NCBI GenBank assembly: GCA_003278875.1
Contig: QCCQ01000004.1
Span: 1 to 64,000 of the forward strand
From: Prochlorococcus sp. AG-347-L21
GTDB lineage: Bacteria; Cyanobacteriota; Cyanobacteriia; PCC-6307; Cyanobiaceae
Length of the DNA stretch: 64,000 nt
Reading direction: 5' to 3'
A program made the position numbers and the translations under genes. Each line of letters opens with the position of its first letter. Positions within the stretch are counted from its first letter, which is position 1. The notes under the pieces are model-generated. The model was not told the DNA's origin. It made no database searches and saw only the letters and a list, made by a program, of their open reading frames with translations. Shown one piece after another: positions 7,706-19,260 of the stretch.

Positions 7706-9508
7706 TTAATAGTTAGCACCTGTTTTGCGGTGATGAACTGCCGTTAGACTATCGGATTTTAGTATATTACCGTGTAGTACTTCGGCGTAAATTACCCAAT
7801 GATCTCCACATTCCATTCTCTCTTTTACAGAAGCATCTAACCATGCGAGCGCTTCAGGAATGATTATCTGTTCATTAGGAGTAAATTCAATATTTATTCC
7901 TTCAAATCTATCTTCTCCAGGTGCAAAGGGCTTTGTGAATCTTTTCAAGGGTTCTTTAAAATCTTTTTCACTAAGAATATTTAATGCGAATGAATCTCCT
8001 ATTTGTAGAAGAGACTCTACCGATCTATCTTTTGCTACTGCAATACTTAACCCAGGCGGAGAAAAACTTGCTTGACTAACCCAAGATGCAAGCATGGCTC
8101 CTTTGATATTATTCTCATCTTTGCCTTTAGAGGCTGTCAGGACACAAAGTGAACCAATTACTCTTCCAAGAGCTTGCAGCTTTGGATCCGTTTTGCTTGT
8201 AATCATTCCAGTATCTGATTTTCTGGGTTTTTTCTTTGCTTTTTTTATAATTTTTCTTCCAAAGTGAGTTCCTATTTCTTCTAACTCTTTAATCTTTGGT
8301 TTATTTGGACTAAATTTAATCCTAATAGGGTCAAAACTAAACTTAAAACCACCGTCTTTTAATTTTGTTTCAAGTAAATCTATAGCTTCGCCGCTCCAGC
8401 CAAAACTTCCAAAAATTCCTACTGGCTTATCTCTATTGCCCTCTGCTAACAATGTTCCTAGTGCACTAACTATTGGAGTTGGGGCGTGACCACCCAATGT
8501 GGGAGAGCCTATTAAATATCCATCAGCATTTTGGATGGATTTTACAAGTACATCATTTGGGGTAAATTCACAATTAATACTTTCAACTTCTACGGAGGTT
8601 CTATTTATCCCTTTTGCCAATGCATCGCCTATTGAGGCTGTGTTTCCATATGCACTTGCATATATCAGTGCGATCTTATGATTATTGGTTGAGAGATTTT
8701 CTCCCCATCTTATATAGTCATTTAAAAAGCTTTTTAAGCTATATTCGATCGCGGGACCATGTAATGGTGCAATAGTTTTAATGTCATAATCGGCAATTTT
8801 TTCAGTTATTGATACTACTTGATTAGACATTGGTGCCATCAAGCAATCATAAAAATGTTTTCTATCAATTTCCGTACTAACTCGATTTGTTTCAGACCAA
8901 TATTTAGATGCAATATGTGCAGAGAAAATTTTTTCACTAAGAAGTATTTCTTGATTACGTTCATAAATTATCAGTCCACCAGGCCAACGTGCTGTTGGAA
9001 TAGGAATTAACTCTAGTGAGATGTTATCTAATTCTAAATTAAGTTCTTTTTTGATTATGTTTATTTCAGGTAATTGAATTTCAATGAAGTTTTCTAAGGT
9101 AGGATTTCTTTGATTCCAAAGTTCGCTAATAAGTTTATAACCTGGATTAGAGCAAGTAATAGTTGTGTTTTGAAATTGGTTGCTTATACTCTTTATAGTT
9201 TCAATAATTTGGGGATTAATATGACCAGAAATGAGGTGGATTTTACCTAAATTAAATTGATCGCAAAACCTAGTAATTACTTTATTAAATGAATCTAAAT
9301 ATTGTTTCTCAGGCGGATGAATAATAAAAAGTTCGGCATGACTTCTAATGAAAAAAGTATTAAAAGAGGTTCCTTTCTCAAGGTTAAATTCAAGTTCAAA
9401 TCTTTCTTTATTTTGGTCTAAGAATCTTACACAAGAAAAATTTTCAGTAATATCAAATTTTTTTAAATTTTGATTTTCTGCAAGTAAGCCTATATTGATA
9501 TCTGACAT
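7706..9508 (-). CDS. flv1: Diflavin flavodiiron protein Flv1 (non-canonical diiron site)
   Basis: The 600-aa protein has the three-part cyanobacterial layout: a metallo-beta-lactamase-like domain (about 1-260), a flavodoxin domain (about 280-415, ALIYASAYGNTASIGDALAK) and a C-terminal flavin-reductase domain (about 440-595). The diiron ligand positions are degenerate. Where Flv3 has H-x-E-x-D-H this protein has H96-I-N-P-Q-I, and the next His is replaced by R174. Such replacement is typical of the Flv1 class, which works as a heterodimer with Flv3 to pass electrons from photosystem I to O2 without releasing reactive oxygen. It is encoded 16 bases downstream of flv3 on the same strand, fitting coupled expression. 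Confidence 0.9.
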   Translation of the reverse strand: MSDINIGLLAENQNLKKFDITENFSCVRFLDQNKERFELEFNLEKGTSFNTFFIRSHAELFIIHPPEKQYLDSFNKVITRFCDQFNLGKIHLISGHINPQIIETIKSISNQFQNTTITCSNPGYKLISELWNQRNPTLENFIEIQLPEINIIKKELNLELDNISLELIPIPTARWPGGLIIYERNQEILLSEKIFSAHIASKYWSETNRVSTEIDRKHFYDCLMAPMSNQVVSITEKIADYDIKTIAPLHGPAIEYSLKSFLNDYIRWGENLSTNNHKIALIYASAYGNTASIGDALAKGINRTSVEVESINCEFTPNDVLVKSIQNADGYLIGSPTLGGHAPTPIVSALGTLLAEGNRDKPVGIFGSFGWSGEAIDLLETKLKDGGFKFSFDPIRIKFSPNKPKIKELEEIGTHFGRKIIKKAKKKPRKSDTGMITSKTDPKLQALGRVIGSLCVLTASKGKDENNIKGAMLASWVSQASFSPPGLSIAVAKDRSVESLLQIGDSFALNILSEKDFKEPLKRFTKPFAPGEDRFEGINIEFTPNEQIIIPEALAWLDASVKERMECGDHWVIYAEVLHGNILKSDSLTAVHHRKTGANY

Positions 9509-9524
9509 TTCTAAGACTTATTTT

Positions 9525-11300
9525 CTAGTAGTGATTAGCAACTTTTCTGTGATGAACTGCTGTCTTGCATGATAAGTCAGAAACATTACCATTTTCAACA
9601 ATTCCGTAAATTATCCAATGGTCTGGAGTCTCTAGCCTGGAACTAACTTTACAATCTAAAAAGGCGAGTGAATCTGAAAGAACTGGCCCTCCTTCAGCTA
9701 TGTTGTTAATTACATCTACATCTGCGAATCTATCAGCTCCAGGGGCAAATCTTTTTAAAAAATGTCTGAACATTTTTTGATAGTTATCTTCTCTCAGAAT
9801 ATTCACAATAAAACCTTTCCCAACTTGCATATATGATTCAATAGCCCTATCTTTTGCTACTGCAACTGTAATACCTGGTGGAGAAAAGCTTGCTTGACTA
9901 ACCCAACTTGCGACCATTGCACTTTGTCTAAATGTAGAACCTTCGCCTTGGCTCGATGTAACTACATATAATCCACCACTTAATCTTCCTAACGCTTTAT
10001 CTAAATTTGAATCAAGGCTCTTCATAGAGGCAATATTCTTCTTTTTATTGATCAATTGACCCAAGTCAGTTCCAGCTTCTTCGAATTGTAGATAAACAAT
10101 GGGATCTGGTATATTTTTAACTCTTAAGGGAGAGAAAGCTTCTTTTTGACCAAGCTCTCTTAATTTATTTGCTAAAGAATCTATAGGTTCATCATTTCCA
10201 CCAAATGCATCATAAACCGCAGTAAATTGTTTTGGTTTTAGTGCTGCAAATAAAGTACCAAGAGATTCTTTTAATTCATTATCTGAGTCTACTGGCCATG
10301 TGGGAATGACTACTGCTTTTGATTCGGAAATTAAACTTGTTAATTCTTGCGGGTCAGAAGATCTTAAATCAATTAACTGAACCTGAGCATCTGCTTTGCT
10401 TATTCCATGAGATATCGCTTGACTTAGTCGATCACAATAACCATAGTCGCTTATGTAGCATACTGACACAAAATCATTGCCTTTGCTTTTATTACTACTC
10501 CATTCTTGATATTTTCCTTTCCAAAAATTGACTTGATTATGGAGCAAAGGCCCATGACCAACAGCTATTGTTTTTAATTCAGGTAGCTTATCTATTCTTT
10601 TAATTGCCTGCATAACACTTCTAGCATTTGGACCCATAAGGCAATCGTAATAAAAACGGAAATCATCGAATATTTCTTTTTGATCAGTATCAAAGAATTC
10701 GTCAGAACAATAATGGAGTCCAAATGCATCGCATGTATAGAGAACATTTGTGCTGTGATCATATGAAAATATGGTATCTGGCCAATGTAAATTTGGGGCA
10801 CTTATAAATTCAATATTGTGTTCTAAACCACTATTAGAATTAGTTCCGAGATTTAAAAACTCTCCACTTTTAACTTCTAGACGTTTAAAGGGAATATGTA
10901 TTTGGTCTTCAATAAATTTAAGTGCTAATTTTGATCCAACTATTGTGATATTTTTGTTTAATTCTAAAAGATTACCTATTAAACCAGAGTGATCAGGTTC
11001 TGTATGGCTAGTAATTAGATAATCAACTTCTTGCGGATTTACCTTTTTCAGTAATTCTTCAAACCATAATTCTTCAAACTTTGCGTGACTAGTATCAATA
11101 ATTGCTAGTTTTTCGCCTTTAACAATAAAACTATTGTAAGTAGTTCCATTTCTTAAACCAAATTCAATATCAAATCTATTGCGATCCCAATCCAAAGATC
11201 TTATAGCACAAGAATCATCAGCAAAGTTTTGAGATTGAACCGTCAACTTGTTATTAGTTTGTGCCAATTTAGAATTACTTGTCTGAGCAGAGGTTATCAT
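9525..11300 (-). CDS. flv3: Diflavin flavodiiron protein Flv3 (canonical diiron site)
   Basis: The 591-aa protein has the same three domains as Flv1 but with an intact diiron centre: H99-x-E101-x-D103-H104, H172, D191 and H249. The flavodoxin segment starts near VCYISDYGYCDRLSQ and the flavin-reductase domain includes ASWVSQASFSPPGITVAVA, almost identical to a stretch in Flv1, so the two arose by duplication. It reduces O2 to water using electrons from photosystem I (Mehler-like reaction) and protects against fluctuating light. It is the first gene of the flv3-flv1-FMN reductase run. The 119-base gap to the divergent alaS should hold both promoters. Confidence 0.92.
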   Translation of the reverse strand: MITSAQTSNSKLAQTNNKLTVQSQNFADDSCAIRSLDWDRNRFDIEFGLRNGTTYNSFIVKGEKLAIIDTSHAKFEELWFEELLKKVNPQEVDYLITSHTEPDHSGLIGNLLELNKNITIVGSKLALKFIEDQIHIPFKRLEVKSGEFLNLGTNSNSGLEHNIEFISAPNLHWPDTIFSYDHSTNVLYTCDAFGLHYCSDEFFDTDQKEIFDDFRFYYDCLMGPNARSVMQAIKRIDKLPELKTIAVGHGPLLHNQVNFWKGKYQEWSSNKSKGNDFVSVCYISDYGYCDRLSQAISHGISKADAQVQLIDLRSSDPQELTSLISESKAVVIPTWPVDSDNELKESLGTLFAALKPKQFTAVYDAFGGNDEPIDSLANKLRELGQKEAFSPLRVKNIPDPIVYLQFEEAGTDLGQLINKKKNIASMKSLDSNLDKALGRLSGGLYVVTSSQGEGSTFRQSAMVASWVSQASFSPPGITVAVAKDRAIESYMQVGKGFIVNILREDNYQKMFRHFLKRFAPGADRFADVDVINNIAEGGPVLSDSLAFLDCKVSSRLETPDHWIIYGIVENGNVSDLSCKTAVHHRKVANHY

Positions 11301-11419
11301 AAAATAATTAGCTTTATAAATTAACTTTAGTTATATAGAATATAAATTCGCGTGATTATTTTTGCGAAATAACCGAAATTACGCTTTTCTTTAATTTTTA
11401 ATCTTCTTGTTCTGGATAA

Positions 11420-14080
11420 ATGGCATCTCAACTAATTAAAAAAATAGTTACTGGAGACGAGATAAGAAATGCCTTTTTAAAATTTTACAGTGAAAAATTA
11501 CATAAAATCATTCCAAGTGCATCTTTGATTCCAGATGACCCTACGGTTATGCTCACAATTGCTGGAATGCTACCTTTTAAACCAGTTTTTTTAGGTTTAA
11601 AAGAAAGACCATCAAAAAGGGCTACATCAAGCCAAAAGTGCATCAGAACAAACGATATAGAAAACGTTGGAGTTACTGCTAGGCACCACACTTTTTTTGA
11701 AATGCTTGGTAATTTTTCTTTTGGAGATTATTTTAAACGAGAAGCTATTCAATGGGCTTGGGAATTGGTTACTAATATTTATCAACTTTCTGTTGAAAAT
11801 ATAATTGTGAGTGTTTTTCACGAAGACGAAGAATCTGCAAAAATTTGGAGAGATGAAATTGGTATTCATCCAGATAGGATAGTGAAACTAGGTGAGGAAG
11901 ATAATTTTTGGTCATCTGGCAAAACAGGTCCATGTGGACCTTGTTCAGAACTTTATTATGATTTTCATCCTGAAAAGGGTCTGAAGAATATAGATTTAGA
12001 AGATGGAGATCGTTTTATTGAATTTTATAATCTTGTTTTTATGCAATATAATCGTGATTCTAATGGAAAATTGACGGATTTAAAATTTAAAAATATTGAT
12101 ACAGGAATGGGTCTTGAAAGGATGGCTCAAATACTACAAAAAAAGCAAAATAATTATGAGACAGATTTAATTTTTCCTATCATTCAAAAAGTTTGTGAGA
12201 TTGCAAATATTGATTATTTTTCTTCAGATGATAAAAACAAAATTTCTTTAAAAATCATTGGTGATCATACAAGAGCTGTTATTCATTTAATTTCTGATGG
12301 AGTAGCAGCAAGTAATCTTGGTAGGGGATATATACTAAGAAGGCTAATTAGAAGAATGGTGAGACATGGAAGATTATTAGGTATTAAAAATGAATTTTTA
12401 CCTCATATTGCTACTGTCGGGATCAATTTAATGCAAAATAATTATCCTGATTTAAAAAATAATAATGATTTAATTTTGAATGAGATAAAAATTGAAGAAA
12501 TAAGATTTAGGGAAACTCTTGAAAGAGGAGAGAAATTGTTAGATGAGTTAATTTCTTCAGGGCAGAAATTAATTTCTGGTTTTAAAGCTTTTGAACTTTA
12601 TGATACTTATGGATTTCCTCTAGAACTTACTGTAGAAATTGCAGAAGAAAATAGCATCATTGTAGATGTAAAGGGTTTTGAAGAAGAAATGAATGCACAA
12701 AAAGAGAGAGCTAAAGCTGCTTCAAGTAATATTGATTTGACATTAGAGGGATCATTAGAACGAGAAATAGATCTTTTTAACAAAACTGTTTTTAATGGTT
12801 ACAATTCACTCCTTTCGGAAGCTGAAATAAAGGGCATATTCTTGGATTCAACATTAGTCAAGCAAGCAACTGAGGGGCAGAAAGTTTTAATTGTTCTTGA
12901 TCAGACAACTTTTTATGGAGAATCTGGCGGGCAAGTTGGTGATATTGGAACAATATTTTCAGAAGATGTAGAGGTTATGGTTGATAATGTTATGCGAAAG
13001 AAAAATGTTTTTTTACATTACGGAACTATAAAAAAAGGAATATTAAGTATTGGACAAAAAGTTAATACTCATGTTAACTCATCTAATAGAGCTAAGGCCG
13101 CTGCAAATCATACAGCTACTCATTTATTACAATCAGCGCTCAAATCAGTTGTTAACGAAAGTATCGGACAAAAAGGTTCATTAGTAGCCTTTAATAAATT
13201 ACGATTTGACTTTAATTCCTCTAATCCTATTTCTAAAGATCAAATTTCTAAGATTGAGACTTTAGTTAACTCTTGGATTATGGAAAATCATGCCCTAGAA
13301 ATAAAAAATATGTCTAAGAGTGAGGCTCTTGAAAAGGGTGCAGTCGCCATGTTTGGAGAAAAATATGATGATCAAGTGCGCGTTGTTAATGTACCAGGAG
13401 TTTCAATGGAACTTTGTGGTGGCACACATGTTAAAACTACATCCGAATTAGGTTCTTTCAAAATAATTAATGAGGAAGGAATCTCAGCCGGAGTAAGAAG
13501 GATCGAAGCATTATCAGGCCAATCAGCATTAGACTATTTCAGTGATAGAAATGCTTTAGTAAACCAACTAAGTGATTTGTTAAAAGCAAATCCTAATCAA
13601 CTTTTTGAAAGAGTCAATAATTTGCAAGCAGAGCTTATTCATAAGAATAAAGAGATACAAAAAATGAAAGATGAAATTGCATATTTTAAATACTCTTCTA
13701 TAAAATCATCCTCACAAATAGTAAATTCTTTTTCAATTTTAGTAAATCAGATTGATGGCTTAGATGGGAATTCATTGCAATCTGCAGCACTTAATTTAAC
13801 TTCTCATTTGGGAAATAAAGCAATAGTGATTCTTGGGGGAATACCAGATCCAGAAAATAGAAAGTTGTTATTTGTAGTTTCTTTAGGAGATGATGCAGTA
13901 AAAAAAGGATTGCATGCAGGTAAATTAATTAATGAGATTGCAAGAATTTGTTCGGGAGGTGGAGGAGGAAAGCCTAAATTTGCTCAAGCAGGTGCTAAAG
14001 ATATTAATAAGTTAAGTGATGCACTAGATTATGCTAAAAATTATTTGCAAAAAACATTGGATAGTCACTCTGACAAATAA
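11420..14080 (+). CDS. alaS: Alanyl-tRNA synthetase
   Basis: The 886-aa protein is full length for the family. It has the class II catalytic core ([17 protein letters not shown] near residue 91), a tRNA recognition region, an editing domain with the zinc-binding motifs HTATHLLQ (near 570) and CGGTHV (near 672), and a C-terminal C-Ala domain with the glycine-rich [14 protein letters not shown]. It charges tRNA-Ala and hydrolyses mischarged Ser/Gly. It is divergent from flv3, and its 3' end overlaps the convergent speA by 16 bases. Confidence 0.98.
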   Translation: MASQLIKKIVTGDEIRNAFLKFYSEKLHKIIPSASLIPDDPTVMLTIAGMLPFKPVFLGLKERPSKRATSSQKCIRTNDIENVGVTARHHTFFEMLGNFSFGDYFKREAIQWAWELVTNIYQLSVENIIVSVFHEDEESAKIWRDEIGIHPDRIVKLGEEDNFWSSGKTGPCGPCSELYYDFHPEKGLKNIDLEDGDRFIEFYNLVFMQYNRDSNGKLTDLKFKNIDTGMGLERMAQILQKKQNNYETDLIFPIIQKVCEIANIDYFSSDDKNKISLKIIGDHTRAVIHLISDGVAASNLGRGYILRRLIRRMVRHGRLLGIKNEFLPHIATVGINLMQNNYPDLKNNNDLILNEIKIEEIRFRETLERGEKLLDELISSGQKLISGFKAFELYDTYGFPLELTVEIAEENSIIVDVKGFEEEMNAQKERAKAASSNIDLTLEGSLEREIDLFNKTVFNGYNSLLSEAEIKGIFLDSTLVKQATEGQKVLIVLDQTTFYGESGGQVGDIGTIFSEDVEVMVDNVMRKKNVFLHYGTIKKGILSIGQKVNTHVNSSNRAKAAANHTATHLLQSALKSVVNESIGQKGSLVAFNKLRFDFNSSNPISKDQISKIETLVNSWIMENHALEIKNMSKSEALEKGAVAMFGEKYDDQVRVVNVPGVSMELCGGTHVKTTSELGSFKIINEEGISAGVRRIEALSGQSALDYFSDRNALVNQLSDLLKANPNQLFERVNNLQAELIHKNKEIQKMKDEIAYFKYSSIKSSSQIVNSFSILVNQIDGLDGNSLQSAALNLTSHLGNKAIVILGGIPDPENRKLLFVVSLGDDAVKKGLHAGKLINEIARICSGGGGGKPKFAQAGAKDINKLSDALDYAKNYLQKTLDSHSDK

Positions 14081-16011
14081 CTACTTTTTCTGAGACTAAT
14101 TTCGATTTGATCCATTAATTTTCTTGCTTCTTCAATAGTTAATTTTTTTTGATCAATTGCTGATTCAGTATTAATCCTTATAGATTCAACTAAAGAAGCT
14201 GAACTGTAATCTAATAATTGTAAAATTTCAGATTTACTGTCCTCTTTAATAATATTTTTGACCTTATATGAGTTATCTTGATTTATGTCTATATGAACAA
14301 CGTTTGTACTACCAAATAAATTGTGCAAGTTTCCTAATGCTTCTTGATAAGCTCCAGTCATAAAAATTCCAATTAGATAATCTTTATCTTCCTCTGGCTT
14401 ATGTAAATTGAGTAATGATTTAATTTTTCCATCATCAATAAAATTATTTAGTTTCCCATCTGAATCACAAGTTAAATCTGCAAAGTTGCCTTTGCAGAAC
14501 GGCTCCTCTAAATGCCTATGTATTGGTACGATTGGAAAAATCTGATTTATTGCCCAGCTATCAGGAATAGATTTAAAGATAGATAAATTTGCATAATAAG
14601 TTGATGCAAGAGTTTCTGTAATTTCAAATAAATCAGGGTGATTAATTTCATCATTATTCAGGTTATTAGAAATTTCTTTTGCGCAAGCCCAAGTAAGTTC
14701 TTCGGCATAAGCTCTTTCTGCCAAGCTTAAAAATCCTAATCTAAAAGCGACTAAGCAATCATCTTTAAACTTTTTTGCATCATTCCATAGTTCAATTATT
14801 TGAGATAAATTTATTTTTTTATTTTTAAGTTTTTTTAATTCATAGAAAGTTTCAAGTAAATTTGAAATTAATAATTGTTGATTTTTTTTATCAATAATTT
14901 GTAGTTTGGAACCGACATGACTTGTTCCTAAGACATTAAAAATTAAAACTGAACAATGACTAATTATTGCTCTTCCACTCTCTGAGATTATGGTTGGATG
15001 CTTGATATTATTTAATTCACATGAATCCTTAATAGTTGCAATTACATCGTTAGCATAATTTTGAAGAGAATAATTAGTAGAAGTGTTGGAGGAGGTTTTA
15101 GTTCCATCAAAATCTATTCCTAATCCTCCCCCAACGTCGATATATTGCATTGGGGCTCCTAGTTTGCATAGTTCAACATATATTTGACTCGCTTCTTGTA
15201 ATGCGTCTTTGATCACAGCAATATCACTTATTTGACTGCCTATATGAAAATGAAGCAATTTCATTTCGTTGATAAGATTTGCTTCTTTTAGTTCCTTTAT
15301 TGTCAACATAATTTCTGGGATTGATAATCCAAATTTAGAATTATCTCCGATAGATTTACCCCACCTACCACTACTTTTACTTGATAACTTTGCTCTAATT
15401 CCTATCAGTGGAGTCGCGTTAAGTTCTTGAACTGCTTGAATAATTCTTTTTACCTCATCTCGTTGTTCAATCACTATTATTGGATTTTTGCCAAGTTTTC
15501 TGGCCAAAGTAGCAATCTCAATATATTTTTTATCTTTATATCCGTTGCATATTAATAATGAATTTTGGTTTTCAAGAAGTGCAAGGCCAATTAATAGTTC
15601 TGATTTACTTCCTACTTCTAAACCAAAATTCCATTGGCTACCAAACTCTATTATCTTTTCTAGGACATTTTTCTGTTGATTACATTTGACAGGAAAAACG
15701 CCTTGATAAATGTTTTTATATTTATAGGTTTTTATTGCTTTAAAAAAAGAGTCATGTAATGCATTTATTCGATCTTTCAAGATATCATTAAATCTTATGA
15801 TTAATGGAGGATTTATTTCTCTACTCTTAAGTTCTTTGACAAGCTTAAAAAGATCAATATTATTTTCAGATTTTATATCTTTAGTTACTAGTATATTTCC
15901 TTTGGTATTTATAGAAAAATATTTATCTCCCCATTTGTCTATGTTATAAGTCGAAATGCTATCTTCAATAGTCCAAATATTCTTTAATTTTTTTGGCTCA
16001 AAATTGGTCAA
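14065..16011 (-). CDS. speA: Biosynthetic arginine decarboxylase
   Basis: The 648-aa product is a fold-III PLP enzyme of the biosynthetic SpeA type. The PLP lysine lies in [11 protein letters not shown] near residue 100. The glycine-rich phosphate loop is at [13 protein letters not shown] and the substrate/dimer region at [11 protein letters not shown]. It converts arginine to agmatine, the first step to putrescine and spermidine. Length matches the bacterial family (630-660 aa). It is transcribed toward alaS, and its stop lies inside the last codons of that gene. Confidence 0.96.
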   Translation of the reverse strand: MTNFEPKKLKNIWTIEDSISTYNIDKWGDKYFSINTKGNILVTKDIKSENNIDLFKLVKELKSREINPPLIIRFNDILKDRINALHDSFFKAIKTYKYKNIYQGVFPVKCNQQKNVLEKIIEFGSQWNFGLEVGSKSELLIGLALLENQNSLLICNGYKDKKYIEIATLARKLGKNPIIVIEQRDEVKRIIQAVQELNATPLIGIRAKLSSKSSGRWGKSIGDNSKFGLSIPEIMLTIKELKEANLINEMKLLHFHIGSQISDIAVIKDALQEASQIYVELCKLGAPMQYIDVGGGLGIDFDGTKTSSNTSTNYSLQNYANDVIATIKDSCELNNIKHPTIISESGRAIISHCSVLIFNVLGTSHVGSKLQIIDKKNQQLLISNLLETFYELKKLKNKKINLSQIIELWNDAKKFKDDCLVAFRLGFLSLAERAYAEELTWACAKEISNNLNNDEINHPDLFEITETLASTYYANLSIFKSIPDSWAINQIFPIVPIHRHLEEPFCKGNFADLTCDSDGKLNNFIDDGKIKSLLNLHKPEEDKDYLIGIFMTGAYQEALGNLHNLFGSTNVVHIDINQDNSYKVKNIIKEDSKSEILQLLDYSSASLVESIRINTESAIDQKKLTIEEARKLMDQIEISLRKSSYLSE

Positions 16012-16133
16012 TTTATGTTTAAGTGATTAATAAATGTTTTTGAAAATAACTCAAAACAATATCTTTTATTTTAATGATTACTTGCCAAGTTACCACCCAA
16101 AAGTTGAATATACATAGAGTGATTATTAACTAA

Positions 16134-16592
16134 ATGACCAAAGAGAGAACCTTTATTGCAATTAAACCAGATGGAGTTCAAAGAGGATATGTTTCTGAGA
16201 TTATTGGGAGATTTGAAAAAAAAGGATTTAAATTAGTTGGATTAAAGCAATTAATTCCTTCAAAAGAACTTGCACAAAATCATTATGGAGTACATAGAGA
16301 AAGACCCTTTTTTGGTGATTTAGTAGACTTTATTTCAAGTGGTCCTGTTGTAGCAATGGTTTGGGAAGGCGAAGGAGTCATTTTGAGTGCTAGAAAACTA
16401 ATAGGTGCAACAAAACCTCTGGAAGCAGAGCCTGGAACAATTAGAGGCGATTTAGCTATTGATATTGGAAGGAATATTATTCATGGTTCTGATGGAGAAG
16501 ATACAGCAAAATTTGAAATTGATCTTTGGTTTAACGAAGAGGAATTATGTGAGTGGGAAACTTCTGATTCGAAATGGCGATCTGAAAATTAA
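16134..16592 (+). CDS. ndk: Nucleoside diphosphate kinase
   Basis: The 152-aa protein starts at ATG with the family's [14 protein letters not shown] and carries the active-site histidine in NIIHGSDG (near residue 119), which is phosphorylated during gamma-phosphate transfer from ATP to other NDPs. Length is standard. It is divergent from speA with a 122-base gap, and its stop lies 3 bases from the stop of the convergent thiO gene. Confidence 0.98.
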   Translation: MTKERTFIAIKPDGVQRGYVSEIIGRFEKKGFKLVGLKQLIPSKELAQNHYGVHRERPFFGDLVDFISSGPVVAMVWEGEGVILSARKLIGATKPLEAEPGTIRGDLAIDIGRNIIHGSDGEDTAKFEIDLWFNEEELCEWETSDSKWRSEN

Positions 16593-16595
16593 AAT

Positions 16596-17705
16596 TTAAA
16601 TCGCAAATCTATCTAAACTAAATTTTTTTAAAAAGCTTTTTTCTATTTCTTTGAGATTTTTATTTTGAACTATTTTCAAAAGAAGATCACTTGTTATTGC
16701 AGAAAATAAAACTCCATTTCTGTAATGTCCTGTAGCTATAAAAAGATTTTCAATTTTTGATTTTCCAATTATTGGTTTTAGATCTGGTGTGCAAGGTCTA
16801 AATCCCCACCAATGTTCCATTTGTGGCCAATTAATAGCTTCTGGCAATAAGGAGCGAATGCCTTCTTGCAGTTGTTTTATTCCATTAGGAGTATTACCTT
16901 GATTAAATTTTGAATCTTTTTCAACTGTCGCTCCAACTATAATGAGTCCATCATCACGGGGAACTAGATAAGTTTTTGGACCAAAAATAACCCTTTTCAA
17001 AAAATTTGTTGGACCTTGTATCGATAGCATTTGTCCTTTTACAGGAAAGACTGGAATCTTATTAAAGATTTTTTTACTCCAAGCACCGCCGCATATAATT
17101 GCTTTTTCGCAGTTAATTTTTTTTATTTCCCCAGTGGCACATAAAACTGTTGCACCTGTAATTTTGTTTTTTTCGAATGTCAAATCCTCTACTTCTGATC
17201 CCTCTTGAAATTCGACTCCATGCAAGGAGCATGCTCTTTCAAGAGCACGCATCAGTCTTCTTCGGTTATCTATTTGACCATCTTGTTCAAAAAGTAAACC
17301 ATGTTTCCAAATAGAATTTATTCCATTGATTTCTTTTTGAAGATCTTTGTGATTTAAATATTTTCCATATTCATAAGTGGGAAACTCTTCAAGATCTTCT
17401 TTGTTTTTAAAAGGAACTACTATGCCGCATTTTTTTAAACCGCAATTAATATTACTATCTTGTTCAATTCTTTGTATCCACTTTGGAATTAGATTTTGAC
17501 TGTCTTGGCCAAATTTTAGTAATTCATCTTCGAGCCCTTCGGCATGAGTAGCTAACATTCCTGCAGCAACAAATCCAGCTGATTCATTCCTGTTTTTGCT
17601 TAAAACTAAAACTTTGAAGTTATTTCTAGAAAATTCATAAGCAATAGATAAACCCAAAAGTCCACCGCCAATGATTAATATTGAATTTTTGGTTTCTTGT
17701 GTCAT
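16596..17705 (-). CDS. thiO: FAD-dependent glycine oxidase ThiO-like
   Basis: The 369-aa protein has an N-terminal dinucleotide-binding motif (IIGGGLLGLSIAYEFSR) and the DAO-type C-terminal segment WWGFRPCTPDLKPIIG followed by IATGHYRNGVLFS, both typical of glycine oxidase/D-amino-acid dehydrogenase relatives. ThiO makes dehydroglycine for the thiazole ring of thiamine. No thi genes or TPP riboswitch are visible nearby, so thiO rather than another DAO-family oxidase is chosen from sequence pattern and known cyanobacterial usage. Confidence 0.8.
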   Translation of the reverse strand: MTQETKNSILIIGGGLLGLSIAYEFSRNNFKVLVLSKNRNESAGFVAAGMLATHAEGLEDELLKFGQDSQNLIPKWIQRIEQDSNINCGLKKCGIVVPFKNKEDLEEFPTYEYGKYLNHKDLQKEINGINSIWKHGLLFEQDGQIDNRRRLMRALERACSLHGVEFQEGSEVEDLTFEKNKITGATVLCATGEIKKINCEKAIICGGAWSKKIFNKIPVFPVKGQMLSIQGPTNFLKRVIFGPKTYLVPRDDGLIIVGATVEKDSKFNQGNTPNGIKQLQEGIRSLLPEAINWPQMEHWWGFRPCTPDLKPIIGKSKIENLFIATGHYRNGVLFSAITSDLLLKIVQNKNLKEIEKSFLKKFSLDRFAI

Positions 17706-17784
17706 TTAAAAATTAATATTTTTATTTGTGTTTTGGTCCTCTTTTCCTTTATATCCAATAATATTAATAAAGAGACTTTTAATA

Positions 17785-19257
17785 ATGAACAATTTGGAAT
17801 CTTGGGAAGCTGTGATTGGTTTGGAAACTCATGTACAGCTTAATACGAAAAGTAAAATATTCACATCTGCGTCAACAGCTTTTGGTGATGCACCTAATAC
17901 GCATATAGATCCTGTAGTTTGTGGGTTACCAGGAACTCTTCCTGTTCTGAATGAGACTGTTCTTGAGTATGCTGTAAAAACTTCGTTAGCATTAAATTTA
18001 AACGTTGCAGAACATTGTAAATTTGATAGGAAACAATATTTTTATCCTGATCTTCCTAAAAATTATCAAATTTCACAATTTGATGAGCCACTAGCTGAAA
18101 ATGGTTGGTTAGAGGTTGAAATAATTGAAAAGGACAAAGAACCTTATATCAAAAAAATTGGTATAGAAAGGCTACATATGGAAGAAGACGCCGGAAAACT
18201 AGTCCATTCAGGAAGTGATAGATTGGCTGGCTCTAAGTATTCTTTAGTTGATTACAATCGTGCCGGAATAGCACTTTGTGAGATTGTAAGTAAACCAGAT
18301 ATTAGATCAGGTAAAGAGGCATCTGAATATGCTTCAGAGATTAGAAGAACAGTGAGATATCTAGGGGTATCAGACGGAAATATGCAAGAGGGTTCATTAC
18401 GCTGTGATGTCAATATTTCAGTTAGAAAAGGACCTAATGCTCCTTTTGGTACCAAAGTGGAAATAAAAAATATGAATTCATTTTCTGCCATTCAAAAGGC
18501 TTGTGATTATGAAATAGCCAGACAAATAGATGTTTATGAAAATGGAGGAAAAATTTTCCAAGAAACAAGGTTATGGGATGAAGCTAAGCAATTAACGAAA
18601 AGTATGAGATTAAAAGAAGGTAGCAGTGACTATAGATATTTTCCTGATCCTGACTTAGGTCCAATTGAAATAACAAAAGCCCAACAAGAAATATGGTTTA
18701 AAGAACTACCAGAATTACCTTCAAAGAAAAGATTTAAATACGTAAGTCAATTTGGGTTGTCTGCATATGATGCAAGGGTAATTTCTGATGAAATAAGCAT
18801 GGCAAACTTTTTTGAAGAAACAGTAGCAAATGGTGCCGAGGCTAAACTAGCTTCAAATTGGGTAACAAGTGATATTGTTGGCTATTTAAAATCAAACAAA
18901 CTAAGTTTTAGTGAATTAAAGCTTAGTCCTGAAAATCTTGCTGAAATGATTAATATGATTTCAAAAAATATAATTAGTGGAAAAATTGCAAAAGAAATTT
19001 TACCTGAACTTATTCAAAAAAATATTTCCCCGAAAAAATTAGTTGAAGAAAAAGGGTTGGCAATGATATCTGATTCTTCAAGTATTTCACCAATAATTGA
19101 TGAACTTATAAATGAATATCCAAATGAAGTTCAAGCATTTAAAAATGGTAAAACTAAGTTACTTGGTTTTTTTGTTGGTCAACTTATGAAAAGAACAAAA
19201 GGTAAAGCTGACCCTAAACTTGCAAATAAACTTCTTATGGAAAAATTAAATAGCTAA
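17785..19257 (+). CDS. gatB: Aspartyl/glutamyl-tRNA amidotransferase subunit B
   Basis: The frame is open from a GTG at 17728. The ATG at 17785 is preferred because it starts MNNLESWEAVIGLETHVQL, matching the family's conserved N-terminus, while the 19 residues before it look like translated promoter DNA. This gives 490 aa. Recognisable segments are PDLPKNYQISQ and HMEEDAGKL, plus the C-terminal YqeY-like helical domain ending GKADPKLANKLL. With GatA and GatC it converts Glu-tRNA-Gln (and Asp-tRNA-Asn) to the amidated form. The other subunits are not in the window. Confidence 0.97.
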   Translation: MNNLESWEAVIGLETHVQLNTKSKIFTSASTAFGDAPNTHIDPVVCGLPGTLPVLNETVLEYAVKTSLALNLNVAEHCKFDRKQYFYPDLPKNYQISQFDEPLAENGWLEVEIIEKDKEPYIKKIGIERLHMEEDAGKLVHSGSDRLAGSKYSLVDYNRAGIALCEIVSKPDIRSGKEASEYASEIRRTVRYLGVSDGNMQEGSLRCDVNISVRKGPNAPFGTKVEIKNMNSFSAIQKACDYEIARQIDVYENGGKIFQETRLWDEAKQLTKSMRLKEGSSDYRYFPDPDLGPIEITKAQQEIWFKELPELPSKKRFKYVSQFGLSAYDARVISDEISMANFFEETVANGAEAKLASNWVTSDIVGYLKSNKLSFSELKLSPENLAEMINMISKNIISGKIAKEILPELIQKNISPKKLVEEKGLAMISDSSSISPIIDELINEYPNEVQAFKNGKTKLLGFFVGQLMKRTKGKADPKLANKLLMEKLNS

Positions 19258-19260
19258 AGT

